A stretch of DNA of 64,000 bases, from positions 328,447 to 392,446 of the forward strand of contig NZ_JAPFGD010000005.1 in the NCBI RefSeq assembly GCF_027257175.1, written 5' to 3'. Source of the stretch: Castellaniella sp. S9. GTDB lineage: Bacteria > Pseudomonadota > Gammaproteobacteria > Burkholderiales > Burkholderiaceae_B. Numbering within the stretch: the first letter of the stretch is position 1; each line of letters opens with the position of its first letter. The notes below the pieces were generated by a model. That model saw nothing but the letters and a program-made list of their open reading frames with translations. It had not been told where the DNA came from and did no database searches. This document shows positions 51,096 to 59,020 of the stretch, piece by piece. The position numbers were made by a program, and so were the translations under genes.

Positions 51096-51151
51096 GCCTG
51101 GCGGATGCCGCCAGGCGCGTTTGACAGGCCTGGCGTCGCGCGTGCTAGAAT
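51096..51151 (+). promoter_or_regulatory. Hairpin and second promoter-like pair upstream of tRNA-Gly
   Basis: GCCTGGCG and CGCCAGGC (51096-51116) form an 8-bp stem, followed at 51121 by TTGACA and at 51146 by TAGAAT with 19 bases between. The spacing is longer than ideal. It would transcribe about 100 bases with no recognised gene before the better tRNA promoter at 51254. Confidence 0.4.
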
Positions 51152-51253
51152 TCGCCTCCTTGCATCGGTGACGATGGTTTTCCCGGTCCTTGCCGCAGCC
51201 TTGCAGGCGGCGGAAATGGGGTTCCTGGGAAGGCCGAAGTGGTCAAGGTTTTC

Positions 51254-51282
51254 TTGACAGACGTCGGAATCGGCATTAGAAT
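51254..51282 (+). promoter_or_regulatory. Sigma-70 promoter of tRNA-Gly
   Basis: TTGACA and TAGAAT with exactly 17 bases between; the -10 ends 24 bases before the first base of the tRNA. Near-consensus, as expected for a stable RNA gene. Confidence 0.85.
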
Positions 51283-51306
51283 GCAGGGCTTAGCTTGATA
51301 GCTAAC

Positions 51307-51382
51307 GCGGGAATAGCTCAGTTGGTAGAGCGCAACCTTGCCAAGGTTGAGGTCGCGAGTTCGAGACTCGTTTCCCGCTCCA
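51307..51382 (+). tRNA. tRNA-Gly (GCC)
   Basis: A 76-base tRNA with CCA encoded. Acceptor GCGGGAA pairs with TTCCCGC, D arm GCTC/GAGC, anticodon stem CAACC/GGTTG with loop TTGCCAA (anticodon GCC), T loop TTCGAGA. The T stem has one G-T pair. An integrase gene follows, so its 3' end is a likely integration site; the gene is intact. Confidence 0.97.
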
Positions 51383-51429
51383 AGTTATGATCTACAGACT
51401 TCTACTTACGTCTGTAAGTCGTTGAAAAG

Positions 51430-51450
51430 AGGGGCTTCGGCCCCTTTTTT
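51430..51450 (+). terminator. Rho-independent terminator after tRNA-Gly
   Basis: AGGGGC-TTCG-GCCCCT followed by six T. It ends the tRNA transcript before the integrase gene. Confidence 0.9.
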
Positions 51451-51608
51451 CATTCCAGCGAGCGCCACGGAAATCCACCCACAGCCAGCCTTTTTTAGGC
51501 GCCAATCTAGGCACAGGAATACGGGTGAGGCGGCTTCCGGATAGTTGCTGGGACTGAGCGGGGACCATGACGAGCATAGGGCCTAAGTCATTACTTAGGA
51601 GCCTCGAA

Positions 51609-53549
51609 ATGGCACTCTCTGATCTGATCGTCCGGCAGGCTAAGACCACCGGCAAACGCTACACCCTCTACGATAACGACTGCCTGAGCCTGATGGTCTC
51701 TGTCGCAGGCGGCAAGTCGTGGATATTCCGCTACTCCTGGCTGGGCAAGCAAAAGCGCATGGCCCTGGGCGGCTATCCCGCCATCAGTCTGCGCGAGGCC
51801 CGCGCCGAGCGGGACAAGGCCCAGGCCCTGCTCGCCAGGGGGATCGATCCCCAAATCGAACGCGATCAGCGTCGGCATGCGGCCAAGCTGGCCGGCGAAT
51901 ACACCTTCAAGAACGTCTTCGATGCCTGGGTCGAGCATCGCCGCAAGGAACTCAAGGAAGGCCGCCAAAGTACGCTTTCGCAGATCCTGCGTATCTTCAA
52001 CAAGGACGTGCTACCCACCCTGGGGAAGATGTCCATCTACGACATTCGCCGGCCCCAGCTCCTGGGCGTCCTGGCGGCGATCGAGAAGCGCAAGGCGTTC
52101 ACCACCGCCGAGAAGGTCCGTACCTGGTTCAACCAGATGTTCCGCTATGCCCTGGTCATCGCCGAGGGGCTGGAGGTCAACCCGGCCGCCGACCTGGACG
52201 TGGTGGCCGAACCCAAGCCTCCGGTGGCCCACAATCCTTATCTCCATCTGCCCGAGATGCCCGAGTTCCTTCAGAAGCTCCGGCTCTACAACCCGCGCGG
52301 CTGGCAGACTCAGCTTGGCGTCCGGCTACTGTTCCTGACGGGGGTACGCACGGGCGAACTGCGGTTGGCCGAACCTGAACAGTTCGACCTTGACCGCGGC
52401 CTGTGGATCATTCCGCCGCAGGTCGTCAAGCAGCTCCAGGACGAAATGCGCAAGGCTGGCAAGCGGCCGCAGGACGTGCCGCCCTACATCGTGCCACTGT
52501 CCCTGCAGGCCATCGAGATCGTGCGCTACCTCTTGGGCGTGATGCGGCCGGCGCAGAAGTACCTGCTGTCGCATCGCAGTGAACTCAAGAAACGCATCAG
52601 CGAGAACACCCTCAACAAGGCAGTGCAGTTCATGGGCTATGAGGGGCGCCTGACCGGCCACGGCATTCGCGGCACCATCTCGACGGCGCTCAACGAGATC
52701 GGCTACCCGAAGATTTGGGTGGATGCGCAGCTTTCGCACTCCGACCCCAACAAGGTGAGTTCGGCCTACAACCACGCCAAGTACGTGGAACCGCGCCGCC
52801 GCATGATGCAGGACTGGGCTGATCGCCTCGACCTGCTCGAACAGGGCCAAGTGGAAGCCGCGAGCGCGCACCTGACTATCCGTATCGACGGGGTGCCGGC
52901 GATGGCGGAAGTGGAGGAAGCAGTGGGCGCGCCTCCCACGATGATCGAGCCCGCTTCTCCCAGCGTCCCACCCGTGGTGGCCACGCCTATTGTCGTGACC
53001 CCGAACAGTGGCGGGATCACGTTCCAGCGGCTGTCGCAGGTGCCGCCGCCTCCGACCCACGCACCGGAGCCGGAAATCTCCGCAATCCAGCGCGAGCGCG
53101 AGGAAATGCTGGCCATGTACGAGTCACCGAACAATCTGCCGGTCCCCCTGTTCGGCAAGCTGGCCGGGAAGTCCAAGGACCAGATCAACCGCGAGCTGAA
53201 GGCGGGCAAGCTGCTATCCATCAGCCTGGGCAATCGGGGGCAGCGTGTTCCCGACTGGCAATTGGTGCCGCTCAAGCACAAGCTGGCCCGAGTGCTCATG
53301 ACCCAGTGCCCGCAGGCGGATTCGTGGGAGCTTTACCGCATGTTGACCCGGCCACATCCGGACCTGGGCGACCGCGCCGCCATCGATATGGTGACGCCGA
53401 GCAACCTGGGTGTGGTCGTCCAGGTCATCACAGGCAGCCAACAGGATGCGGATGCTCCCGAGGCTATCTCGCCGCGGCCTGTTCCCGACGAGGTTCGGCA
53501 GAGCGTTCGCCGGCTGATGGATAGCGCTGCGGTGCTTGAAGGGGCTTAA
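51609..53549 (+). CDS. Tyrosine integrase with long C-terminal extension
   Basis: A 646-residue integrase. Arm-binding domain (LIVRQAKTTGKRYTLYDNDC), core-binding domain, and catalytic domain with Arg in LTGVRTGELRL, H-x-x-R in HGIRGTISTALNE, His in LSHSDPNKVSS and nucleophile Tyr about 387 in SAYNHAKYVEPR. Usual members end soon after; this one continues about 250 residues, with a Pro-rich linker and a segment PLFGKLAGKSKDQINRELKA that looks like a helix-turn-helix. The start at 51609 has AGGAG just before it. Located next to tRNA-Gly, it marks the left end of a genomic island or conjugative element. Confidence 0.93.
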   Translation: MALSDLIVRQAKTTGKRYTLYDNDCLSLMVSVAGGKSWIFRYSWLGKQKRMALGGYPAISLREARAERDKAQALLARGIDPQIERDQRRHAAKLAGEYTFKNVFDAWVEHRRKELKEGRQSTLSQILRIFNKDVLPTLGKMSIYDIRRPQLLGVLAAIEKRKAFTTAEKVRTWFNQMFRYALVIAEGLEVNPAADLDVVAEPKPPVAHNPYLHLPEMPEFLQKLRLYNPRGWQTQLGVRLLFLTGVRTGELRLAEPEQFDLDRGLWIIPPQVVKQLQDEMRKAGKRPQDVPPYIVPLSLQAIEIVRYLLGVMRPAQKYLLSHRSELKKRISENTLNKAVQFMGYEGRLTGHGIRGTISTALNEIGYPKIWVDAQLSHSDPNKVSSAYNHAKYVEPRRRMMQDWADRLDLLEQGQVEAASAHLTIRIDGVPAMAEVEEAVGAPPTMIEPASPSVPPVVATPIVVTPNSGGITFQRLSQVPPPPTHAPEPEISAIQREREEMLAMYESPNNLPVPLFGKLAGKSKDQINRELKAGKLLSISLGNRGQRVPDWQLVPLKHKLARVLMTQCPQADSWELYRMLTRPHPDLGDRAAIDMVTPSNLGVVVQVITGSQQDADAPEAISPRPVPDEVRQSVRRLMDSAAVLEGA

Positions 53550-53566
53550 ACGTCGGCACTATAAGA

Positions 53567-53595
53567 CCCAATGGCCGGGGTTGCCCCGGCCATTG
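53567..53595. terminator. 13-bp hairpin between convergent integrase and LysR fragment
   Basis: CCAATGGCCGGGG and CCCCGGCCATTGG are perfect complements around TTG. It lies between two gene 3' ends, so a bidirectional transcription stop is likely although U tracts are short. Confidence 0.7.
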
Positions 53596-53604
53596 GCTGC
53601 CGGC

Positions 53605-54258
53605 TCAGGCTACGCTCGCTCGGGCGACCTGTAGCGCTCTCCGCTCGAACCGCTCAGACACAGGGTTGACGTGTCCGCTGGGTCGCTGCAGGTGCGTCAC
53701 GACTTCGTAAGGGCCATCGGATAGCGCTCGCATCCCGATTCCCCATCCAGAAGCTCGTTGGATGCGGGGCTGTGCGGACAGCCCGATGCCATAGCCGGCC
53801 GCGACCCAGAGCGCCATCATCTCGAAGGAAGTCACGCGCTGAATGTTCTGCTCGTCCACGGGCACGAGGGCAGATAGCCGCTGATCCAGCAGGGGGCAGG
53901 TTTCTGCTTGCCAGCGAAACACAGGATAGTGCACCAACTCGGCGCTCGTGAGCTTGGTATGGGCGAGCAACGGGGAGCACAGCGGCACGGCGACAGCCAT
54001 GTTCTCGGTCCACAACGGTTGACTCGCTAGAGACGGATCATTCAATCCCTGAAGCGTCACCCCTGCGTCGTAGCGGCCTTCTCGAAGGCCCTCATACAGA
54101 TCGTCGCCCGTGACTTCAAAAATTGCGAGGGTGATGTCTGGCTCTTCCGCGCGTTGTAGCGCAAATAGCTGCGAAAGTTGCGATGACGGTACGCCCGGCG
54201 CGATAGCAAGCCTGAAGCGGGATAACTGGCTGGTGGCGTCGTGCATAAGAGCCCCCAA
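53605..54258 (-). CDS. LysR substrate-binding domain protein lacking the DNA-binding domain
   Basis: A 217-residue protein that corresponds to the effector-binding half of a LysR regulator (FRLAIAPGVPSSQLSQLFAL, YDAGVTLQGLNDPSLASQPL, WVAAGYGIGLSAQP). The N-terminal winged helix of about 65 residues is missing, and the sequence upstream contains no trace of it. Such proteins are seen beside XRE regulators in integrative conjugative elements as I recall, so this may be a functional stand-alone sensor rather than a relic. It is divergent from the XRE gene with two direct repeats in the gap. Confidence 0.75.
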   Translation of the reverse strand: MGALMHDATSQLSRFRLAIAPGVPSSQLSQLFALQRAEEPDITLAIFEVTGDDLYEGLREGRYDAGVTLQGLNDPSLASQPLWTENMAVAVPLCSPLLAHTKLTSAELVHYPVFRWQAETCPLLDQRLSALVPVDEQNIQRVTSFEMMALWVAAGYGIGLSAQPRIQRASGWGIGMRALSDGPYEVVTHLQRPSGHVNPVSERFERRALQVARASVA

Positions 54259-54303
54259 TAAGCAATCGGGTTAAAAAGGCGAGCCAACATGATAACCAAA
54301 AGA

Positions 54304-54327
54304 GTTAAGTTTAACGTGGTTAAGTTT
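54304..54327. repeat. Direct repeat GTTAAGTTT between divergent regulators
   Basis: GTTAAGTTT occurs at 54304 and 54319, 15 bases apart start to start, in the 94-base gap between the LysR-domain gene and the XRE gene. Suits a regulator-binding site covering both promoters. Confidence 0.45.
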
Positions 54328-54352
54328 CATTGATTGCTTGACGCTTCTGCCA

Positions 54353-54646
54353 ATGCAGAAGCGTAGCGTTCAACGGGGCCGCCCCCCTGGCACAACCACC
54401 TATAAAGCCGAGCCGGCACAGGCTTTCGGTCAAGCGGTGCGTGCCGCTCGTATGGGCCGAGGGATCGCTCAAGAAGAGCTTGCCTCTTTGGCCGGCATTG
54501 AGCGCTCGCACATGGGAAAAATCGAGCGTGGAGAGCATATGCCCACGCTGGCCCTGATACTGAAAGTAGCCACTGCGCTCAGGATAAGTTCTGCTGAACT
54601 GATGACTGCAACAGAGCGCAATATTGGTCTCGGCCCAGATTCTTGA
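54353..54646 (+). CDS. XRE-family helix-turn-helix regulator
   Basis: A 97-residue repressor. After a basic start (MQKRSVQRGRPPGTTTYK) comes the HTH: AVRAARMGRGIAQEELASLA, GIERSHMGKIERGEHMPTL. This sequence type is common in integrative conjugative elements of beta- and gammaproteobacteria. The ATG at 54353 is used; a TTG is in frame five codons upstream. Likely controls the adjacent integrase or transfer functions. Confidence 0.88.
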   Translation: MQKRSVQRGRPPGTTTYKAEPAQAFGQAVRAARMGRGIAQEELASLAGIERSHMGKIERGEHMPTLALILKVATALRISSAELMTATERNIGLGPDS

Positions 54647-54670
54647 GCGGATTTCCAGCGGGCAGCTTTG

Positions 54671-55561
54671 TTAGCCACCGAAATGGGTGCGTAGGCGAAC
54701 GATAAATCGCTCCAGCGGAGCCGGCAGGCTGTCGTCACTAGGCCGAAGCAGGTAGGTCGTGATCACGGCTGAAGCCAGCGCCAACGGACGGATCACCACG
54801 TCCGGCCGTTGGCAGGATGCGATTCTGGTCTCCGTGGTGAAACCGACGCCGAAGCCTGCGCCGACAAGAGTGAGCATCATGTCCAGTGAGGACACATGCT
54901 CCACAACATTGGGCTCTTGTTCCAGCGACCGAAGAAGGCGTGCCAGTTCACGGCAATAGCCCTCGCATACGTGCGGATCACACAACACAAGTGGGTGACT
55001 CCCCAGTTCATGAAGAGGGACCTCCTTGTGGGCGAGCAGCTCGTGCCGCGCTGGCACTGCGATCACCAGCGGGTCATGCCACATGGGTTCGGCAACAATG
55101 CCCTCACCGACATCCGCCGTATGCGCGAACCCAATCGTGAAGTCGCCAGACCGCAGGCCACGCAAATTATCGGCCAAAGGCAGTTCGGATAGGCGGATTT
55201 CGATCTCCGGCTCCTCTACGCGGCAACGTGCGAGAAAGGCCGACAGCCGAGGATCGATTGCCCCGTCCGAGATAGCGATGCGGATGCTCCCTCGCAAGCC
55301 AGAACCGACGGCCTTGGCGTTCTCACGCGCCTGTTCCAAGATGGTGAATAGCCTGCGAACGTCCTGCAAGAATGTCGCGCCTGCTGAGGTCAGCACGGTT
55401 CCTCGGCGGTTCCGATCGAAAAGCAGAACACCCAAATCTTCCTCAAGCTCTTTGATGGCTCGAGACAAAGGGGGCTGTTCGATATGCAAGCGCTCGGCAG
55501 CCCGCGTGAAATGTAACTCCTCGGCCAGAACTAGAAAGCAACGTAAGTGTCGCAAGTCCAT
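54671..55561 (-). CDS. LysR-type transcriptional regulator
   Basis: A 296-residue LysR protein: MDLRHLRCFLVLAEELHFTR, AAERLHIEQPPLSRAIKELE, then a complete effector domain (IRIAISDGAIDPRLSAFLA, GVGFTTETRIA). The N-terminus is that of the BenM/CatM-like, aromatic-responsive branch. Divergent from the MocR-type gene; target genes may include the flavin oxidoreductases downstream. Convergent with the XRE gene, 24 bases apart. Confidence 0.92.
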   Translation of the reverse strand: MDLRHLRCFLVLAEELHFTRAAERLHIEQPPLSRAIKELEEDLGVLLFDRNRRGTVLTSAGATFLQDVRRLFTILEQARENAKAVGSGLRGSIRIAISDGAIDPRLSAFLARCRVEEPEIEIRLSELPLADNLRGLRSGDFTIGFAHTADVGEGIVAEPMWHDPLVIAVPARHELLAHKEVPLHELGSHPLVLCDPHVCEGYCRELARLLRSLEQEPNVVEHVSSLDMMLTLVGAGFGVGFTTETRIASCQRPDVVIRPLALASAVITTYLLRPSDDSLPAPLERFIVRLRTHFGG

Positions 55562-55683
55562 GTTGTGATCTACACGTTAGCGGATACGGTTCCAGCAAGT
55601 TTTCATCATGCCCAGACCTTCTCGAAGTGATGTGCCACCAAACGTAGGCGTACATGTCGGCTTGAATGCGCCTGTACGCGGTA

Positions 55684-55795
55684 TTGCATGGAAGGTAAAA
55701 TCAGTCAGTTGAGGCCGCTCGTGCGAGCTCGTATCCATACAACAATCCAGAGGCATCCATGCAACGACAGTATTGTATGGTAAGTTTGCATGGAT
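55684..55795. promoter_or_regulatory. Array of five TTGYATGGAT half-sites
   Basis: In the gap between the LysR and MocR genes: TTGCATGGA at 55684, ATCCATACAA at 55733, ATCCATGCAA at 55755, TTGTATGG at 55773 and TTGCATGGAT at 55786. The second and fourth, and the third and fifth, are inverted pairs that interleave. This is probably the operator region of the MocR-type regulator starting at 55826. Confidence 0.65.
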
Positions 55796-55825
55796 TGGAA
55801 CTAAAAAGGGGGCAAGATTTCACCC

Positions 55826-57250
55826 ATGAACAACAATCCGCAGTTAGGTCGTAAGCTCAAGAAGGCGAACAAAGCCTGGATTCAGCCTTTCCAGGACGGG
55901 GCCGGGGCGCGCTACCAGCAGATAGCCCGCCAGATCGTTGATGCGGTACGAGATGGGGTGTTGCGCCCAGGAGATCGGCTGCCGCCGCAGCGCGACCTGG
56001 CGCAGACGATGGGTGTCGACCTAACAACGGTGACGCGCGCGTACACCGAAGTGCGTCATGCGGGGCTGCTCGATGCTCACGGCGCCGGCGGGTCTTACAT
56101 CGCCAACTCGTTGGCTGAGAGGGATCAAACCGTCGACCTCGGTATGAACATCCCCCCTCTGTTGGGTAGCGATGCATTCGGACGGATGATACAGACGGGC
56201 ATGGCGTACGCCCAGGAACAGCTCAGTGATGGCACCTTGATGAGCTATCACGTCGGTGCCGGCTCGAAGACCGATCGCGAGGCGGCGGCAACTTGGTTGG
56301 AACCAGTGTTGGGACGCATCAGCCCCGACAGAATCCTGGTGTGTCCGGGGGCTCAATCGGCGCTGAGTGCGATTCTGCTAGCCTATTCGCAGCCTGGCGA
56401 CGTGATTGCCGCGGAGAACCTGACGTACCCAGGACTTTTAGCCGCAGGCCGTGTGCTACAACGAACCGTTGTCTCGGTGGCTGCAGATCACGAAGGCATG
56501 CGTCCCGACGACCTAGACAGGGTGTGTAAAACGCAGAGTCCAAGGTTCATTTACCTTGTTCCCACCATCCACAACCCAACCGCCACGACCATGTCCGTCG
56601 AACGGCGCGAGGCGATCTACGCGGTTGCCTCTCGATACGGGACTGCAGTCATCGAGGATGATCCGTACTGGCTCCTGGCAGGCGACGCACCGCCGCCGCT
56701 GGCAACGCTGGCGGGACGCTCCGCGAAGGTGGCGGTCTTCTATATCTCTACGCTTTCGAAATGTCTCGCGCCTGGCTTGCGAACCGCCTATGTCGTCATG
56801 CCCGAGGCAAGGCCCATGGAGCCGATGCTGGATGCGCTGCGCGCCATTACTTTGATGACCAGCCAGAGCATGGTTTTAATGACCACCAGTTGGGTTCGCA
56901 ACGGTCAGGCGCGCGAGATGTTGCAGAAGATCAGGCGTGAGCTCGAGCAGCGCCAAAAGCTTGCCGCACGGATTCTGCCGGGCATCCTGCATGCGCACCC
57001 GCACGGGTTGCACCTCTGGCTAGCCTTGCCCGAGAAGCTCGCTCAGTACCGATTGATCCAGACCGCCCAAGAACAGGGACTGGGCGTAGCGAACTCCGAT
57101 GCCTTCTGCGTACAAGAGCCGGCACCCAACGCCATTCGCCTTTCCCTTGGAGGCGCCAGCGACCAAGCAAGCTTGACGACTGCGCTGGAAAAGCTCTCTG
57201 AAATTCTTGGCTTTGCCGACGTAGCTACTGCAAGGTCTGTGATCGTCTAA
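55826..57250 (+). CDS. MocR-type regulator (GntR HTH fused to aminotransferase-like domain)
   Basis: A 474-residue protein. Residues 28-95 are a GntR winged helix (RYQQIARQIVDAVRDGVLRP, PQRDLAQTMGVDLTTVTRAY); the remainder is a fold-type I aminotransferase domain with VPTIHNPTATTMS, VIEDDPYWLL and the PLP lysine in YISTLSKCLAPGLR. MocR regulators sense PLP-linked amino compounds (for example GABA or pyridoxal). The nearby half-site array suggests autoregulation. Its regulon may be the decayed aldehyde dehydrogenase and oxidoreductases downstream. Confidence 0.92.
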   Translation: MNNNPQLGRKLKKANKAWIQPFQDGAGARYQQIARQIVDAVRDGVLRPGDRLPPQRDLAQTMGVDLTTVTRAYTEVRHAGLLDAHGAGGSYIANSLAERDQTVDLGMNIPPLLGSDAFGRMIQTGMAYAQEQLSDGTLMSYHVGAGSKTDREAAATWLEPVLGRISPDRILVCPGAQSALSAILLAYSQPGDVIAAENLTYPGLLAAGRVLQRTVVSVAADHEGMRPDDLDRVCKTQSPRFIYLVPTIHNPTATTMSVERREAIYAVASRYGTAVIEDDPYWLLAGDAPPPLATLAGRSAKVAVFYISTLSKCLAPGLRTAYVVMPEARPMEPMLDALRAITLMTSQSMVLMTTSWVRNGQAREMLQKIRRELEQRQKLAARILPGILHAHPHGLHLWLALPEKLAQYRLIQTAQEQGLGVANSDAFCVQEPAPNAIRLSLGGASDQASLTTALEKLSEILGFADVATARSVIV

Positions 57251-57374
57251 CGAACTGCTCGACCTCGGAAAAATATGCATAGGTGCCGGGAACAGTAGCG
57301 ACATATTGACATATGCAGATATCGCGAATAGTATTGACTCGTAGCCCGCGCTAGAAACCTCAGGAGGTAGCCCT

Positions 57375-57807
57375 ATGAAAGATTCCAGCGATACCCATCC
57401 GAATCACCTTCCCTGGCCGGTATTCGCAACGATATGCGCGTAGCCTACGAGCAAATTTTCGGCCCTGTTCAGTGCGTGATTCCTTTCAAGGATGAAGCAG
57501 AGGTCATCGCCATGGCCAACGACTCCGAGTACGGCCTAGCCGGTGCAGTCTGGACTCAAGACATCAACCGTGCGTTACGTTTGGCACGCGCGGTGGAAAC
57601 CGGACGTATGTGGGTAAATACCTATCATGAGATCCCTGCCCATGCCCCTTTGGTGGCTATATGAAATCTGGCCTAGTACGGGAAACTCACAAGTCAATGC
57701 TGGAAGCCTACAGCCAGAAGAAGAATATCTACGTCAGCCTCAACGAAGCACCGCTAGGCTCTTCTGACCTCGTTGATCCATGTTCTTTGACTTATGACAT
57801 CTATTAA
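57375..57807 (+). pseudogene. Remnant of an aldehyde dehydrogenase gene
   Basis: From about 57419 the translation is the C-terminal part of an ALDH: IRNDMRVAYEQIFGPVQCVI, then FKDEAEVIAMANDSEYGLAG, RMWVNTYHEIPAHAP. One base is missing in the C run near 57645; after it the reading continues as FGGYMKSGLVRETHKSMLEA and QKKNIYVSLNEAPLGSS to a stop at 57805. The catalytic Cys and Glu regions are absent. An ATG at 57375 with a perfect AGGAGG site may be the original start, fused by an internal deletion of roughly 1 kb. Non-functional as an enzyme. Confidence 0.85.
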
Positions 57808-58954
57808 TTTAGATATGCAGGTAAATGAAGTGACACAATCAGAACTTTTCAAAACCACTCAGCTGGGCCCATACACCCTCAAGAACCGTATCGTTCTGCC
57901 GCCACTGACGCGTTCGCGCAGCTCCCAACCCGGCAATATTGCGAACGACCTGATGGCTACCTATTACCGTCAGCGCAGCGGTGCTGGCTTCATGGTGACC
58001 GAGGGCACACAGATTGAACCCCGAGGACAGGGTTATGCCTGGACACCCGGCATTCATAGCCCGGAACAGATACAAGGCTGGCGTAAGGTCACCGACGCTG
58101 TTCACGCCGAAGGAGGGGTGATCTTTGCTCAACTTTGGCATGTAGGCCGCGTGTCGCACACATCGCTGCAACCCGGTGGCGAAGCGCCCGTGGCGCCATC
58201 AGCCATCCGCGCGGACATCGTCAAGGTGTTCATCGAAACTGGCCCCGGCACGGGTACACTGGCCGACCCTTCGACCCCACGAGCCCTGTCCACCAAGGAG
58301 GTAAAGGAACTGGTTGAGCTGTACGCCCAAGCAGCCCGAAATGCTTTGGACGCAGGTTTTGACGGGGTGGAGCTTCACTGCGCGAATGGGTACCTGGTAA
58401 ACCAGTTCATTTCGGCGCATACCAACCAGCGTGATGATGAATATGGCGGTTCGCTGCAGAACCGTCTTCGCTTCCTGCGCGAAATCACCCTCGCCGTTGC
58501 TGGTGTGGTCGGCAAGGAGCGCGTTGGCGTTCGCTTCGCCCCGCTGTTCGCGACCACAGACGAAGACCGCGTCTACCTCGGCCTGGTCGAAGAAGATCCT
58601 CACCAAACCTACATCGAGGCAGTGAAGATCCTCGAGGAAGTGGGCATTGCCTACCTGTCGCTCGCTGAAGCCGATTGGGAAAACGCACCCGAGCTGCCCG
58701 AGACGTTCCGGGAAGCTGTTCGTAAGACCTTCAGCGGCAAGATTCTCTATGCCGGCAAGTACACCGCTGAACGAGGAAATCGCGTGATAAAAGCTGGCTG
58801 GGCCGACCTGATCGCTTTTGGTCGCCCCTTCATTGCGAACCCCGACCTGCCCGCGCGTATCGCCAACAACTGGCCGCTTAACCCACTTGATCCAAGCAGC
58901 ATGTACGGCGGTACCGATAAGGGCTACACCGACTACCCTACTTACACACCCTAA
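57794..58954 (+). CDS. NADH:flavin oxidoreductase, Old Yellow Enzyme family
   Basis: A 386-residue FMN enzyme of the NemA/xenobiotic reductase class. LGPYTLKNRIVLPPLTRSRS, GFMVTEGTQIEPRGQGYAWT, FAQLWHVGRVSH, DGVELHCANGYLVNQFI (ligand-binding His and Asn) and LIAFGRPFIANPDLP are all present. It reduces activated C=C bonds, nitro groups or quinones with NAD(P)H. Its start overlaps the end of the decayed ALDH gene; alternative start at 57815. No strong ribosome site is visible for either. Confidence 0.92.
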   Translation: MTSINLDMQVNEVTQSELFKTTQLGPYTLKNRIVLPPLTRSRSSQPGNIANDLMATYYRQRSGAGFMVTEGTQIEPRGQGYAWTPGIHSPEQIQGWRKVTDAVHAEGGVIFAQLWHVGRVSHTSLQPGGEAPVAPSAIRADIVKVFIETGPGTGTLADPSTPRALSTKEVKELVELYAQAARNALDAGFDGVELHCANGYLVNQFISAHTNQRDDEYGGSLQNRLRFLREITLAVAGVVGKERVGVRFAPLFATTDEDRVYLGLVEEDPHQTYIEAVKILEEVGIAYLSLAEADWENAPELPETFREAVRKTFSGKILYAGKYTAERGNRVIKAGWADLIAFGRPFIANPDLPARIANNWPLNPLDPSSMYGGTDKGYTDYPTYTP

Positions 58955-59020
58955 GCGCTCAGTGCCACGCCCCATAACTCAGGGGCGTGGCTCAGCGTTT
59001 GCTGACCGAGGAAGTTAAGC

